Below are positions 41,782 through 51,533 of a stretch of DNA of 64,000 nucleotides, in pieces. How positions within the stretch are numbered: the first letter of the stretch is position 1; the number at the start of each line of letters is the position of its first letter. Under the pieces are notes generated by a model that was given only the letters and a program-made list of their open reading frames with translations, was not told the origin of the DNA and ran no database searches. The stretch covers positions 154,677 through 218,676 of the forward strand of contig NZ_JAQMWP010000018.1 of the NCBI RefSeq assembly GCF_030403745.1, written 5' to 3'. Origin of the DNA: Streptomyces sp. S.PB5 (lineage in GTDB: Bacteria; Actinomycetota; Actinomycetes; Streptomycetales; Streptomycetaceae). Position numbers and translations under genes: made by a program.

Positions 41782-43866
41782 TCAGTCGAGGAAGTCAGCG
41801 ATGAGTGCGGCGAATTCGTCCGGGGTGGCCAGGCGGATACCGAGGTCTTCGGCCTTGGCTCGTTTGGAGCCGGCGCCGTCTCCGGCGACGACCAGGGTGG
41901 TCTTCTTGGAGACACTGGAGGAGGAGCGGCCGCCGGCGCGTTCAATGAGCTCGTTCATCTGGTTGCGGGAGAGCTTCTCCAGCGGGCCGGTCATGGAGCC
42001 GGTGACCACGACGGCCATCTCCGCGAGTGGCAGGTCCGCCGTCTGAGCCTCACCGGTGTCCGCGGAATCGGTGCCAGCAGGGGTGGGCGGGGCGGTGCCA
42101 GGTTCGGTCATGTTGACCCCGGCCGCGGCGAGTTTGTCGATGAGCGGGGCGAGTTCGATCAGTTCGGCGACGATGGACGGGGCCTTCTCGGTGCCGATGC
42201 CCTCGACCTGCTGCATTGTTTCGGCGTCGGCGGCCCGGATGTGGTCCATGGTGGCGAAGTAGCGGGCGATACGGCGGGACATGGACCGGCCGGTGCCGCG
42301 TACCCCGAGCGCGCACAGTACCCGTGACAGCGGCTGGTTCCTGGCCGCGTTGAGTGCGGCGAGGAGGTTGTCGGTGCTGGTGGCGCCCATCCGCTCCAGG
42401 CCGAGGAGCTGGTCGCGGGTGAGGGTGAACAGGTCGGCGAGGTCGGCGACCAGGCCGGCGTCGACGAGCTGGACGATGCGGGTGTGGCCGAGGCCTTCGA
42501 TGTCGAGCTGGTCGCGGCCGACGGCGTAGGAGAGGGAGGCGACCAGGTGGCAGTTACGGCCGTTCGCGCAGCGCCAGCGCTGCTCGCTGGTGTCGATGCC
42601 GGCCCCGCAGCGCGGGCACACGTCGGGGAAGGCGATGGGCTGCTCGTCGCCGGTGCGCAGGTGGGCGACGGGGGCTTCGACGCGGGGGATGACGTCACCG
42701 GCCCGGTAGACCATGACGTGGTCGCCCAGGCGCAGGTCGCGGCGGGTGATGTCGGCGGGGTTGTGCAGGGTGGCGTAGGTGACGGTGGCGCCGTCGATGA
42801 CCACCGGCTCCAGCACCGCGCGCGGGGCGATGATGCCGGTGCGGCCCACGTTCCACTCCACCTCCAGCAGCCGGGTGATCTTCTCGACCGCCGGGAGCTT
42901 GTAGGCGATCGCCCAGCGCGGAGCGCGCGACCCGGATCCCGCGGCCTGCTGGTCGGCGGCGAGATCGGCCTTGATGACGACCCCGTCGATCCCGAACGGC
43001 AACTCGGCACGCAGCGCAGCAATCCCCTGCACCCGCGTCAGGACCTCTCCCACGGTGCTGGCGGTGATGCCGGGCACCGCCGTCGAGGAGGTGGTGTTCA
43101 CTCCGAGCTCGCCGGCCCGGGCCATGAGGCTGCTGTGCGCAGTGTGGCCCAGCAGAGCGGCGAGCTCTGGTTCGGTATCGGGCAGAGGCAGCAGGCCGTA
43201 GCCGAAGAACGTCATCGGCACCGTGTAGGCGCGTTCCTTGGCGCGCAGAGTGCCGGCCGCGGCGCCCCGCGGGTTGGCGAACGGCAGCCCGCCGTGCCGG
43301 GTGCGGACCTCGTTGGCGTGCTCGAACTGAGCTGTGGTCATCAGGACTTCGCCGCGCACCTCCACGGTGACCGGCTCGGCAAGTTGGTCCGGCAGGCCGT
43401 CGATGGTGCCGATCGCGTGGCTGACGTCCTCCCCGGCCGTTCCGTCCCCGCGGGTGATCAGCTGTCTGAGGCGGCCGTGGGTGTAGCGGGCGGCGATCGC
43501 CAGCCCGTCGAGCTTCGGCTCGACGCTGAAGCAGGTGACGTCATGGCCGATGCGCCGGGCCAGCGAGGCGGTCCAGGCGGTGAACTCCTCTGGCGAGAAC
43601 ACGTTGTCCAGGCTCAACATCGCCACCGTGTGCGGGACTTCCCCCACCAGGGCGCCGCCGGCGACCTTACCGGTGGGGGAGTTGGGCAGCACCTGCTCGG
43701 GATGCGCGGCCTCCCATGCCGCGATGCCGCGCACCAGCCGGTCGTAGGCGTCGTCGTCCATCGGCGAGGCACCGCCGGCGTAGTAGGCGGCCGCGGCCTT
43801 CACGGCGTCCTCGACCGCCTGCGCGTAGGCGGCGGCATCCTCGATCACTGCAGCTGATGTCGTCAT
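41782..43866 (-). CDS. ligA: NAD-dependent DNA ligase (LigA paralogue)
   Basis: The 694-residue protein has all LigA parts: the NAD-binding Ia domain, the adenylated Lys in VEPKLDGLAIA (about residue 120), a nucleotidyltransferase domain, an OB fold (GTGIIAPRAVLEPV region), a Cys4 zinc finger starting CPRCGAGIDTSE, a helix-hairpin-helix region and a BRCT domain from about residue 618. It seals nicks using NAD. The start at 43866 has AGGA 8 bases upstream; an ATG at 43875 is an alternative. With no replication genes near and a location among gene relics, it is more likely an accessory copy than the housekeeping ligase. Confidence 0.9.
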   Translation of the reverse strand: MTTSAAVIEDAAAYAQAVEDAVKAAAAYYAGGASPMDDDAYDRLVRGIAAWEAAHPEQVLPNSPTGKVAGGALVGEVPHTVAMLSLDNVFSPEEFTAWTASLARRIGHDVTCFSVEPKLDGLAIAARYTHGRLRQLITRGDGTAGEDVSHAIGTIDGLPDQLAEPVTVEVRGEVLMTTAQFEHANEVRTRHGGLPFANPRGAAAGTLRAKERAYTVPMTFFGYGLLPLPDTEPELAALLGHTAHSSLMARAGELGVNTTSSTAVPGITASTVGEVLTRVQGIAALRAELPFGIDGVVIKADLAADQQAAGSGSRAPRWAIAYKLPAVEKITRLLEVEWNVGRTGIIAPRAVLEPVVIDGATVTYATLHNPADITRRDLRLGDHVMVYRAGDVIPRVEAPVAHLRTGDEQPIAFPDVCPRCGAGIDTSEQRWRCANGRNCHLVASLSYAVGRDQLDIEGLGHTRIVQLVDAGLVADLADLFTLTRDQLLGLERMGATSTDNLLAALNAARNQPLSRVLCALGVRGTGRSMSRRIARYFATMDHIRAADAETMQQVEGIGTEKAPSIVAELIELAPLIDKLAAAGVNMTEPGTAPPTPAGTDSADTGEAQTADLPLAEMAVVVTGSMTGPLEKLSRNQMNELIERAGGRSSSSVSKKTTLVVAGDGAGSKRAKAEDLGIRLATPDEFAALIADFLD

Positions 43867-44308
43867 GACCGTCATCCTGCCTGCCACCACTGACAATGCC
43901 CTCCCACGGCTGCCCCGGAACGAGCGCCTGGCGAACCAGCGCCTGGTTACAGCATCCATCCCGCACGGTTCGCCAGATTCCACGAGCCGGTGGACTCGTG
44001 CGATGTCCTTCTCTTGACCAGCCAGCAGGAGACCGTCACCGGCACAGCAACCTGCCGCGCGCTCCACCAAGCACCGGAACGCCGTCGGTAGGGCGGCACC
44101 CACCTCGTTTTGCCGACCGCATTCGAGGCACCAGGCCCCGACGGGGTAGCTGGCTACCCCAAGCAGGCGGTGCTTGTTCTCGAATCTCCCCTGATGGGTC
44201 AGGCGTATCGGGCCCCGTTCGAGCGCACTCGGTCACACCCCTTCTGAGGAGGGTGAGCGGCTCGGGAGTGACGGCATGTCAGTTCGTATTGGCGCGCGGC
44301 CGGGAGGC

Positions 44309-45160
44309 TTATGGACGCTGGATTCCGGACCAGGTATCGACTTCACAGTGTCTGTCGGCATTGGCCCCAGCGGTGACGACTGTGCCGTTGGCATGCAGGC
44401 CAAGGGTGTGCGTCGAACCGGCCGCCACGGCGACAATGTCGCGCCAATCGCCGACTTCGCACTGTCCGTAGCTGTTGTCTCCCGCTGCGAGGACCCGCCC
44501 GGACGCAGTGACCCCGACGGTGTGGTAACTGCCCGCGCTCAGCGCCACCACGTCTTCCCACTCATCGACCTCGCACGCCCCGGTTGCCCGGTCGCCGGTC
44601 GCTACTGCCCGCCCGTCCGTTCTGAGGCCGACGGTATGGAGATACCCGGCCGAAATGGCGGCCAGGTCACGCCAGCCTTCAACGGCACACTGCCCGCGCC
44701 GGTTGTTCCCCGCGGCCAGTGCAGAACCGTCCGACCTGACGCCGACCGAGTGCCAGTCACCACACGAGAGGACGACCATCTCGCGCCAGGACTGCACGTC
44801 GCACTGCCCCTCTGAACTCCGGCCAGCTGCTAGCACGCGGCCATTCGCGAGTAGCCCGAGGGTGCGGCGCCAGCCTGCGGCCACGGCCGTGACGCCTCGC
44901 CATCCGGCGACACCACATTGCCCGTCACCATTCCACCCCGTTGCCAGCACGGTGCCGTCCGACCGGAGTCCCACCGTATGAGACCTGCCGGTGTTCGTCG
45001 CGGTATGGACGTTGCCGGCTGCCACCGCGACGACGTCTTCCCATCGCTCGACACGGCATTCACCGGCCGCGTTATCGCCCACGGCGAGAACGGTTCCATC
45101 CCAGCGCCGTCCGACAGAATGACGCCTTCCGGCCGCCAGCACCGATGAGCTGGCAAGCAT
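44309..45160 (-). CDS. RCC1-repeat beta-propeller protein
   Basis: The 283-residue protein consists of about seven 38-residue repeats with the pattern VLAAGxNxxGQCxVxxWxDVVAVAAGxxHTVGLRSDG, the RCC1/BLIP-II blade signature. No signal peptide is visible, so a cytoplasmic seven-bladed propeller is predicted. AAGGAGG lies just upstream of the ATG. RCC1-like propellers in bacteria bind proteins (for example BLIP-II, a beta-lactamase inhibitor); the partner here is unknown. Confidence 0.85.
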   Translation of the reverse strand: MLASSSVLAAGRRHSVGRRWDGTVLAVGDNAAGECRVERWEDVVAVAAGNVHTATNTGRSHTVGLRSDGTVLATGWNGDGQCGVAGWRGVTAVAAGWRRTLGLLANGRVLAAGRSSEGQCDVQSWREMVVLSCGDWHSVGVRSDGSALAAGNNRRGQCAVEGWRDLAAISAGYLHTVGLRTDGRAVATGDRATGACEVDEWEDVVALSAGSYHTVGVTASGRVLAAGDNSYGQCEVGDWRDIVAVAAGSTHTLGLHANGTVVTAGANADRHCEVDTWSGIQRP

Positions 45161-45219
45161 TCCGCCTCCTTGTGCTCGGCGCGAGTTCGCGACATGGGAT
45201 GCCACCTTACGGTGCTCTG

Positions 45220-45750
45220 GAATCAGAGCGCGGTCCTCAGCCGTCGCCAGCAGATGACGGCACAACCGAGTGTGATGAAGGCACGCTGGATGTCGTTGCG
45301 GACCTTCCAGCGGATGCGCAGCCGGCGGAACCAGTGCAGTAGTGCGATGGCGCCTTCCACGACTCAGCGGTGGACGCCGAGTCTGGAGCCGTGTTCGGTG
45401 TCGCGTCGGGCGATGTGCGGTGTGTGTTTTCGAACCGTCGGACCTGATCGCGGTAGCTCTCGTGGTCGTAGCCGCGATCGGCGTAGAGGTGCTACGGGGC
45501 GGCGCAGTGGTTGGCCGCGTTTGCCTCGGATCGGCGGGGCAGCCCGGTCAGTGGGATCAGGTGGGTCACGTCGTTGCGGTTGCCGCCAGACAGCGTGACG
45601 GCCAACGGGATGCCGTGGGCGTCGACGATCACGTGGTGCTTGCCGCCGGTCTTGCCCGGTCCGCCGGAGACGGCCGGTGGCCGCACCACCTTTCATCGCC
45701 CGCAGAACTCCCCGCACCAGCCGCTCAACCAGATCCGTCACGCACGGCTC
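45220..45750 (-). pseudogene. IS5-family transposase, frameshifted
   Basis: Consecutive pieces of one transposase lie in three minus-strand frames: KTGGKHHVIVDAHGIPLAVTLSGGNRNDVTHLIPL (DDE domain), the region with RDQVRRF-type sequence, and VVEGAIALLHWFRRLRIRWKVRNDIQRAF then GCAVICWRRLR (C-terminus). Frame shifts and an in-frame stop (at 45364) separate them. Confidence 0.75.
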
Positions 45751-45823
45751 AACGAACGATCACGCCATAAGCTTGATCCTCAGCATCGGGCCCGCGCAGT
45801 GCAGCTCTTCCGGTGGCCTCGAC

Positions 45824-46615
45824 TCAGACGTTCTTGATGATTCCGCCGTCGACGAAGATCTCGCTTCCGGAGATGTTGTTGGGCGAGGCGGCGAAGACGA
45901 TCAGGCGGGCGACCTCGTCAGGCGTGCTGATGCGCTCGGTGGCCGCCCCGAGTGTGCCCATGAGCTGGGCGGAGAACTCCTCGTGGCCGACACCGTTCTC
46001 GCGGCCGATCCTGGCGACGACCCCATCCGGATCGGTCCACACTCCAGTCAGCACGGGGCCGGGTGAGACGGTCAACGCTCGGACGCCTCGGGGGGCGAAC
46101 TGCTCCGAGACCACCTTCGTCAGCGCGTTCAGTGCCGCCTTGGCCACGTTGTAGTGGGCGGGGCCGGCAGTGACGATGCGGGCTCCCGACGATGACACGT
46201 TGACCACGACACCGCGGCGGTCGAGAAGACTCGGCAGCATCGCCCGCGTCACGCGCAGCGCGCTGTAGAAGTGGAGGTCGAAGGTGTGCCGCCAGGCTTC
46301 CTCGGGAAGGGTGAGCAGATCGTGGACGGCGCCCTTGACGACTTCCTCGGTGTCGCCAATGCCCACGTTGTTGATCAGGATGTCGATTCCGCCGAGTTCG
46401 GCCAAGGCGTGAGACACCAGCGTCTCCACGCCTTCGACGGTGGCGAGGTCGGCAGCCACGTGCACGGCGCCGGTCTCCTTGAGCTCGGGCGTGTTGTGGC
46501 GCGAGGCCGCGACCACCCGCACGCCCTCGGCGAGCAGCAGCCGGACGACGTCGAGGCCGATGCCCTTGCTGCCGCCCGTGACGACTGCGGTCTTTCCGGA
46601 CAGTTGAAGGTCCAT
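45824..46615 (-). CDS. Short-chain dehydrogenase/reductase
   Basis: The 263-residue classical SDR has TGGSKGIG, INNVGIG, Ser in VSSSGARI and Tyr-Lys in YNVAKAAL, and ends with VDGGIIKNV. It lies 10 bases downstream of the MFS gene on the same strand, so the two form an operon controlled by the divergent TetR gene at 48087. It may modify the compound that the transporter exports. Confidence 0.88.
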   Translation of the reverse strand: MDLQLSGKTAVVTGGSKGIGLDVVRLLLAEGVRVVAASRHNTPELKETGAVHVAADLATVEGVETLVSHALAELGGIDILINNVGIGDTEEVVKGAVHDLLTLPEEAWRHTFDLHFYSALRVTRAMLPSLLDRRGVVVNVSSSGARIVTAGPAHYNVAKAALNALTKVVSEQFAPRGVRALTVSPGPVLTGVWTDPDGVVARIGRENGVGHEEFSAQLMGTLGAATERISTPDEVARLIVFAASPNNISGSEIFVDGGIIKNV

Positions 46616-46625
46616 TTCTGACTCC

Positions 46626-47972
46626 TCAGGATTTGCGAACGGATACCAAGGCCGTGCCCATGCCGAGCAATGAGACGGCCAGAGGGACGAGCAGAGCGCT
46701 GCGCAGGTCGTCCGTCTCGATCACCGCCGTGACGGCGGCCAGCACCAGGGCCGGGCCGAGTTGGAAGGCCGTGTTGACCAGGCCTCCGGCGACGCCGTGT
46801 TCGTCGGGCGATACACCGCTGGTCGCGATGATGTTCAACGGCCCGTAGGCGAGTGAGAACGCGAGGCCGACCAACAGGAACGCCGGGAGCATCCCGGACA
46901 CGTAGCCGGTATCGGAGGCGATCGGGAGGAGCAGCGCGTAGGCGAGGGCTGCCGCGCCAAGTCCCGCAAGGATGACCTTGGGTGCTCCGAACCGGCTCAC
47001 CAGCGGCGCACCGATCCTCGGGGCGAGCAGCGCGACCACGATCCCCGAGGGGCACACGGCCAGTCCGGTCGCCAGCGCCGACCAGCCGCGTACCTCCTGC
47101 ATGTACAGGGTCAGGATGAACAGACACCCGACCCATCCGCCGAGCAGGGCCATCGCGGCGACGTTCGCCCGCGCCAGCGGACCCGCTCTCAGAAGTCCGG
47201 AGCGGACAAGGGGAGACGCAGACCGGCTCTCCACCCTGACGAACAGGACGAGAAGTGCGGCCACGGCAGCCAGACAGGACACCGTCCTGGTCGCACTCGC
47301 ATCCTGCGCTTCAGTCAACGTCCAGACGAGAAGGAGCATCGCGGCCGTGCTGCTCAGCGCCCCCGCCAGGTCGAAGCCGCGCCAGCGCTGGTGGTCCCCG
47401 TCCTTCGGCACCAGACGGATCGCTGCCGCCAAGGTCGCGGCGGCAACGGCCACCGGGACGAAGAACACCAGGCGCCACGAGACGTCGGTGAGCAGCCCGC
47501 CTGCCACCAGGCCGAAGGAGAAGCCGGATGCCCCGGTGGCCGAATAGACCGACAGAGCCCTGTTCCGCGCGGGCCCCTCCGCAAAGGCCGTAGTGATGAT
47601 CGACAGACCCGCGGGGGCTGTGAACGCCGCGCTGACACCGGTCACGAACCGGGCGGCGACCAGGAGTTCGCTGCTTTCGGTGAGCCCGCCGAAGGCCGAA
47701 GCGATCAGGAAGACCCCGAGCGACCACAGAAACATGCGCCGCCGCCCGAACAGATCGGCCGCCCGGCCGCCGAGCAGAAGGAAGCCGGCGAAGCCCAGGA
47801 CGTAGCCGCTCACCACCCACTGCAAAGACTCGGCCGCAATACCCAGGTCGCTGCCGATGGCCGGCAGCGCGACGCCTTTCATCGAGACGTCCAGGGCGTC
47901 GAGGAAGAGCGCCCCGCAGAGCACGAAGAGCATGCCCCGTTCCTGACCGCTGAGTTTCTCGACCGGTGTCAC
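46626..47972 (-). CDS. MFS drug transporter (DHA2-like)
   Basis: The 448-residue membrane protein has 12-14 helices, the motif-A region GGRAADLFGRRRMFLWS after helix 2 and a motif-C-like GLSIITTAFAEGPARNRALSVYSATGASGF. It is the first gene of the pair with the SDR. Its GTG start lies just downstream of three TetR-type palindromes shared with the divergent regulator, which makes it a typical inducible exporter. Confidence 0.88.
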   Translation of the reverse strand: MTPVEKLSGQERGMLFVLCGALFLDALDVSMKGVALPAIGSDLGIAAESLQWVVSGYVLGFAGFLLLGGRAADLFGRRRMFLWSLGVFLIASAFGGLTESSELLVAARFVTGVSAAFTAPAGLSIITTAFAEGPARNRALSVYSATGASGFSFGLVAGGLLTDVSWRLVFFVPVAVAAATLAAAIRLVPKDGDHQRWRGFDLAGALSSTAAMLLLVWTLTEAQDASATRTVSCLAAVAALLVLFVRVESRSASPLVRSGLLRAGPLARANVAAMALLGGWVGCLFILTLYMQEVRGWSALATGLAVCPSGIVVALLAPRIGAPLVSRFGAPKVILAGLGAAALAYALLLPIASDTGYVSGMLPAFLLVGLAFSLAYGPLNIIATSGVSPDEHGVAGGLVNTAFQLGPALVLAAVTAVIETDDLRSALLVPLAVSLLGMGTALVSVRKS

Positions 47973-47990
47973 ACTGCTCCCGCTTCCAAG

Positions 47991-48074
47991 TGGACCGATC
48001 AGTCCGGGACCGATTGGTCCACATCTTGCATGGAGGCAGGATGGCTGTCAATGGAATCGGACCGATCGGTCCGA
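47991..48074. promoter_or_regulatory. Triple TetR operator array
   Basis: TGGACCGATCAGTCC (47991-48005), GGACCGATTGGTCC (48007-48020) and TCGGACCGATCGGTCCGA (48057-48074, perfect 18-bp palindrome) share the core GGACCGATxxGTCC. They cover the region between the divergent MFS and TetR start codons. Confidence 0.75.
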
Positions 48075-48086
48075 TAGCATGGAGAA

Positions 48087-48701
48087 ATGGCCAGGAAACC
48101 TGATGCGGGCGCGCGCGACCGCATCCTCGACGTCGCTTCGCAGTTGTTCGCCGAGCACGGCGTACATGCCGTGGGCCTGCAGCAGATCATCGACGCGTGC
48201 GGTTGCGGCAAGAATCTGCTGTACCGCGAGTTCGGCAGCAAGGACGATCTCGTGGTCGCGTTCCTGGAACGCTGTCGTGCCGACTGGGCGAGCGTCCTGC
48301 GGGCCGCCGAAGCCTCAGCGGACTCGGACCCGGGAGGCCTCCTCGTGGCCCTGGTGCGCGAGGTCGTCGCCCGCGCCGTCGCCGACGGCTTCCGGGGGTG
48401 TCCCCTCCGCAACGCCTACGCCGAGTTCCCCGATCCGGACCACCCCGCCCACCAGGTGATCGTCGCCCACTACACCGACCGCGCCGAACTCCTGCGCACC
48501 CTGGCCGCCCAGGCCAGCGCTCGCGACCCCAAGGACCTCGCCTCGCGCATCGAACTCCTCATCGACGGCCTCAACGCGAACGGCGCCGTCCTGGGCCCCC
48601 AGGGCGCCGCTCCCGCCGCTGTCACGTGGGCGGAAGAAGCAGTCAGAGGTGCAACACAAGGTCGGTCCGATGTGATCGCCGGACAAGTTCCCACCCCCTG
48701 A
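48087..48701 (+). CDS. TetR-family transcriptional regulator
   Basis: The 204-residue protein has a helix-turn-helix (VGLQQIIDACGCGKNLLYREFGSKDDLV) at residues 29-56 and a TetR_C_16-like C-terminal part (RGCPLRNAYAEFPDPDHPAH). The ATG overlaps no other gene and follows GGAGA. Three palindromes between it and the MFS-SDR pair indicate that it represses both. Confidence 0.87.
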   Translation: MARKPDAGARDRILDVASQLFAEHGVHAVGLQQIIDACGCGKNLLYREFGSKDDLVVAFLERCRADWASVLRAAEASADSDPGGLLVALVREVVARAVADGFRGCPLRNAYAEFPDPDHPAHQVIVAHYTDRAELLRTLAAQASARDPKDLASRIELLIDGLNANGAVLGPQGAAPAAVTWAEEAVRGATQGRSDVIAGQVPTP

Positions 48702-48897
48702 CCCAGCAGACGCCGGGAAGACGTCACCTGGGACGGTGTCCGGACGTCATCTGTCCTGAGGGCGGTTGGGAACGGACACACGGCCGGTGTTCGGCAGGTG
48801 CGCGAGTCCCCAGATCGCAAGGAGATCAGCCGGCGAGGGTGGTTGCTCTCCCGCCAGGTCCGATCTCCAGCCCGCAATACCGACGAAACGGGGACGC

Positions 48898-51381
48898 TCA
48901 CATCGGCAGTGGCAACTCCGCCCAGATGGTCTTTCCGGTGGGTGTCTGCCGGCTGCCCCAGCGCTCCGCGAGCTGGGCGACGAGCAGGAGCCCGCGTCCG
49001 CCCTCGTCGAAGGAGCGGGCCCGCCGCAGGTGCGGGGCGGTGCTGCTGCCGTCGGAGACCTCGCAGACGAGTGTGTCGCCGCGCAGCAGGCGCAGTTCGA
49101 TGGGCGGGCTGCCGTAGCGGATGGCGTTGGTGACCAGTTCGCTGACGATGAGCTCGGTGGCGAAGGCCAGCTCGCCCAGGCCCCAGACGCTCAGCTGGTC
49201 GCTCGCCATCCGGCGGGCCCCGGCGACGAGGGCGGGATCCGTGGGCAGCCGCCAGGTGTGCACCCGGTCGGGCTCCAGCGCGGATGTCCGGGCCAGGAGC
49301 AGCACGATGTCGTCGGCGGGAGCGGCGGGTATCACCTTGCGGACCACCTGGTCGCAGGTGTCCTCCAGGTCGGACGGTGGATGGCTCAGCGCGTCCCGCA
49401 GCAGGCCGAGCCCCCTGTCGATGTCCCGGTCGGCAGCCTCGATCAGACCGTCCGTGTACAGGGCGAGCACGCTGCCCTCGTCCAGGTCGACCTCAACGGC
49501 TTCGAACGGCAGCCCCCCGACGCCGAGCGGCGGGCCGGCGGGCAGGTCGAGGAACCGCACGGTCCCGTCGGGAGCCACCAGGGCAGGCGGCGGATGACCG
49601 GCGCGGGCCAGACGGCAGGTGCGGGAGACCGGGTCGTAGACGGCGTACAGGCATGTGGCGCCCACCTCGCCCGATGCGCCGCTCGTCGATCCCCGGGCGT
49701 CGGGTCCCTCCTCCCGGTCGAGCCGGACGACCAGGTCGTCGAGATGGGTGAGCAGTTCGTCGGGGGCGAGGTCGACGTCGGCGAGCGTACGGACCGCGGT
49801 GCGCAGGCGACCCATCGTCGCGGAGGCGTGGATGCCGTGGCCGACCACATCACCCACCACGAGGGCGACCCTTCCTCCGGACAGGGGGATGACGTCGAAC
49901 CAGTCGCCGCCGACCCCGCTCGCGGAACCCGCCGGCAGATACCGGTAGGCCAGTTCCACGGCCGTCGGGGAGGGCAACCGCTCGGGCAGCAGGCTGCGCT
50001 GAAGGGCGAGCGCGGTCCGGCGTTCCTGGGTGTAGCGCCGGGCGTTGTCGATGCTCACGGCCGCCCTGGCGGCGATCTCCTCGGCCAGCAGCAGGTCGTC
50101 GTCACCAAAGGGTTGCGGTGTGCGGTGCCGCACCACGGACACCAGGCCCAGGGTGACTCCGCGGGCGCGCAGCGGTACGAGCAGTACCGAGTGCATCCCG
50201 TACCGTCGTACCGCCTCGGCGCGCGCCGGCGACTCGGCCAGCCACTCGCGCAGCACCGGGTCGCCGATGCGGTGCCGGGTGCCCCGGCCGGTGCGCAGCG
50301 CCCAGGCCGCCGGGGAGCGCGGGGGACGGGTGGCCGTCTCGCCCACCGCGATCGAGGACTCGGGACACCCGGGAAGCACCGAGGCGTGGGCGGCACGGCA
50401 CAGCACGACCTGCTCGCTGGGCGACACCGGTTCCGGTTCGTCCCCGCGGACGACGGACTCCAGCAGATCGACGACGACGAAGTCGGCGAATCCCGCGACC
50501 GCCACCTCGGCGAGCTCCTGCGCGGTCCGACCCACGTCGAGGGTGCTCCCGATCCGCGCACTGGCCTCGTTGAGCACCTCCAGGCGCTGCCGGGCCCAGT
50601 ACTGCTCGGTGGTGTCGATCACCATCGCCGACAGGCCCTGGACCGAGCCGTCCAGGTCTTTCAGCGGGGTGAGATACACGGACCAGGCGTGCTCGTCGAC
50701 CTCGCCCAGGCCCCGGCCTGGCCGTTGTTCGCTGTGGAGCGCCTCCCCGGTGCGCAGGACCTCGCGCTGGAGGCGGTCCATCTCCTTGTGGCTCGGCTGG
50801 ATCTCGGTGAGGGTGAGGCCTTCCATCTCCTGGCTGGACAGGCCCATGGCCTGGCTCATCACTTCGTTGCAGGCCGCGAACCGGGCGCGGTGGTCGTAGA
50901 CCGCGACGGGCAGCGGAAGCTGCGCGAGCGTCCGGTCCCACAGTTCGGCCGCGTCCGCGGCGCGTGGGCCGGAGGCGTGGGTCACCGTGGCACCCGTGAC
51001 GAGCCAGAGCGAACCCGTTCCCCCGGTCGACAGCGGCGCGCCGCACAGCCGTACGAGGATCCGGTCGCCGTCACGGTGGCGCAGCGCCACCTCGCTCGTC
51101 CAGGGCTGGCTGGCGGCCATCCGCCGACGGGCCGGGCGGGGGAGGTCTGCGGCGAGCAGGTCGGCGGCCGGACGGCCCACGACGTCGTCGGGCGTGTGTC
51201 CCAAAAGGGCCTGGGCACCGGAACTCCACGCCATGACTCGCAGACCGGCATCGACGACGACGGCGAAGTCCTCTGGTACTCCGGTACCCCGTGCCGCACC
51301 GGAGCCGATGGACCGGTTGTCCATGGGACGACCCACTCTCGTTTCTGCCCTGACGACGGCCCCGTCGGCACCACGCGTCAT
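48898..51381 (-). CDS. PAS-GAF-SpoIIE phosphatase with C-terminal ATPase domain
   Basis: The 827-residue protein has two PAS domains (about 25-130 and 150-275), a GAF domain (about 290-450), a SpoIIE/PP2C domain with Asp ligands in VGGDWFDVI, GDVVGHG and ALYTDGLIE, and a HATPase_c (anti-sigma-type) domain at 700-827 with ATELIVSELVTNAIRYG. It belongs to the large Streptomyces group that switches anti-sigma factor antagonists by dephosphorylation; the fused ATPase can bind a partner antagonist. The start could be the ATG at 51381 or 51324. Confidence 0.9.
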   Translation of the reverse strand: MTRGADGAVVRAETRVGRPMDNRSIGSGAARGTGVPEDFAVVVDAGLRVMAWSSGAQALLGHTPDDVVGRPAADLLAADLPRPARRRMAASQPWTSEVALRHRDGDRILVRLCGAPLSTGGTGSLWLVTGATVTHASGPRAADAAELWDRTLAQLPLPVAVYDHRARFAACNEVMSQAMGLSSQEMEGLTLTEIQPSHKEMDRLQREVLRTGEALHSEQRPGRGLGEVDEHAWSVYLTPLKDLDGSVQGLSAMVIDTTEQYWARQRLEVLNEASARIGSTLDVGRTAQELAEVAVAGFADFVVVDLLESVVRGDEPEPVSPSEQVVLCRAAHASVLPGCPESSIAVGETATRPPRSPAAWALRTGRGTRHRIGDPVLREWLAESPARAEAVRRYGMHSVLLVPLRARGVTLGLVSVVRHRTPQPFGDDDLLLAEEIAARAAVSIDNARRYTQERRTALALQRSLLPERLPSPTAVELAYRYLPAGSASGVGGDWFDVIPLSGGRVALVVGDVVGHGIHASATMGRLRTAVRTLADVDLAPDELLTHLDDLVVRLDREEGPDARGSTSGASGEVGATCLYAVYDPVSRTCRLARAGHPPPALVAPDGTVRFLDLPAGPPLGVGGLPFEAVEVDLDEGSVLALYTDGLIEAADRDIDRGLGLLRDALSHPPSDLEDTCDQVVRKVIPAAPADDIVLLLARTSALEPDRVHTWRLPTDPALVAGARRMASDQLSVWGLGELAFATELIVSELVTNAIRYGSPPIELRLLRGDTLVCEVSDGSSTAPHLRRARSFDEGGRGLLLVAQLAERWGSRQTPTGKTIWAELPLPM

Positions 51382-51501
51382 GGGCGGTGCCACCAGGATC
51401 GCGCCCCGGCACGTTCGGCTCAACCCATGGTCAGGTCCAAGATAAGGACTACTCATTTTTGATGGGAAGTGCAGATGAGTTGTGTCTCTGGGAGTGCTCC
51501 G

Positions 51502-51533
51502 AAAAGGCCAAGAAGGCCTTGAACTGGCCTTTT
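51502..51533. other. Mutually exclusive hairpins upstream of phosphatase gene
   Basis: AAAAGGCCA (51502-51510) and TGGCCTTTT (51525-51533) are exact complements. Inside, AAGGCC/GGCCTT (51504-51520) make a competing stem with an AAGAA loop. The two stems share bases, so only one can form. T-runs follow on each strand, so it could be a bidirectional terminator or attenuator. Confidence 0.4.

Noticed and set aside
48766..51462. 898-codon plus ORF opposite the SpoIIE phosphatase
   Set aside because: Shadow with no domain pattern; the minus frame has clear PAS, GAF, SpoIIE and HATPase motifs.
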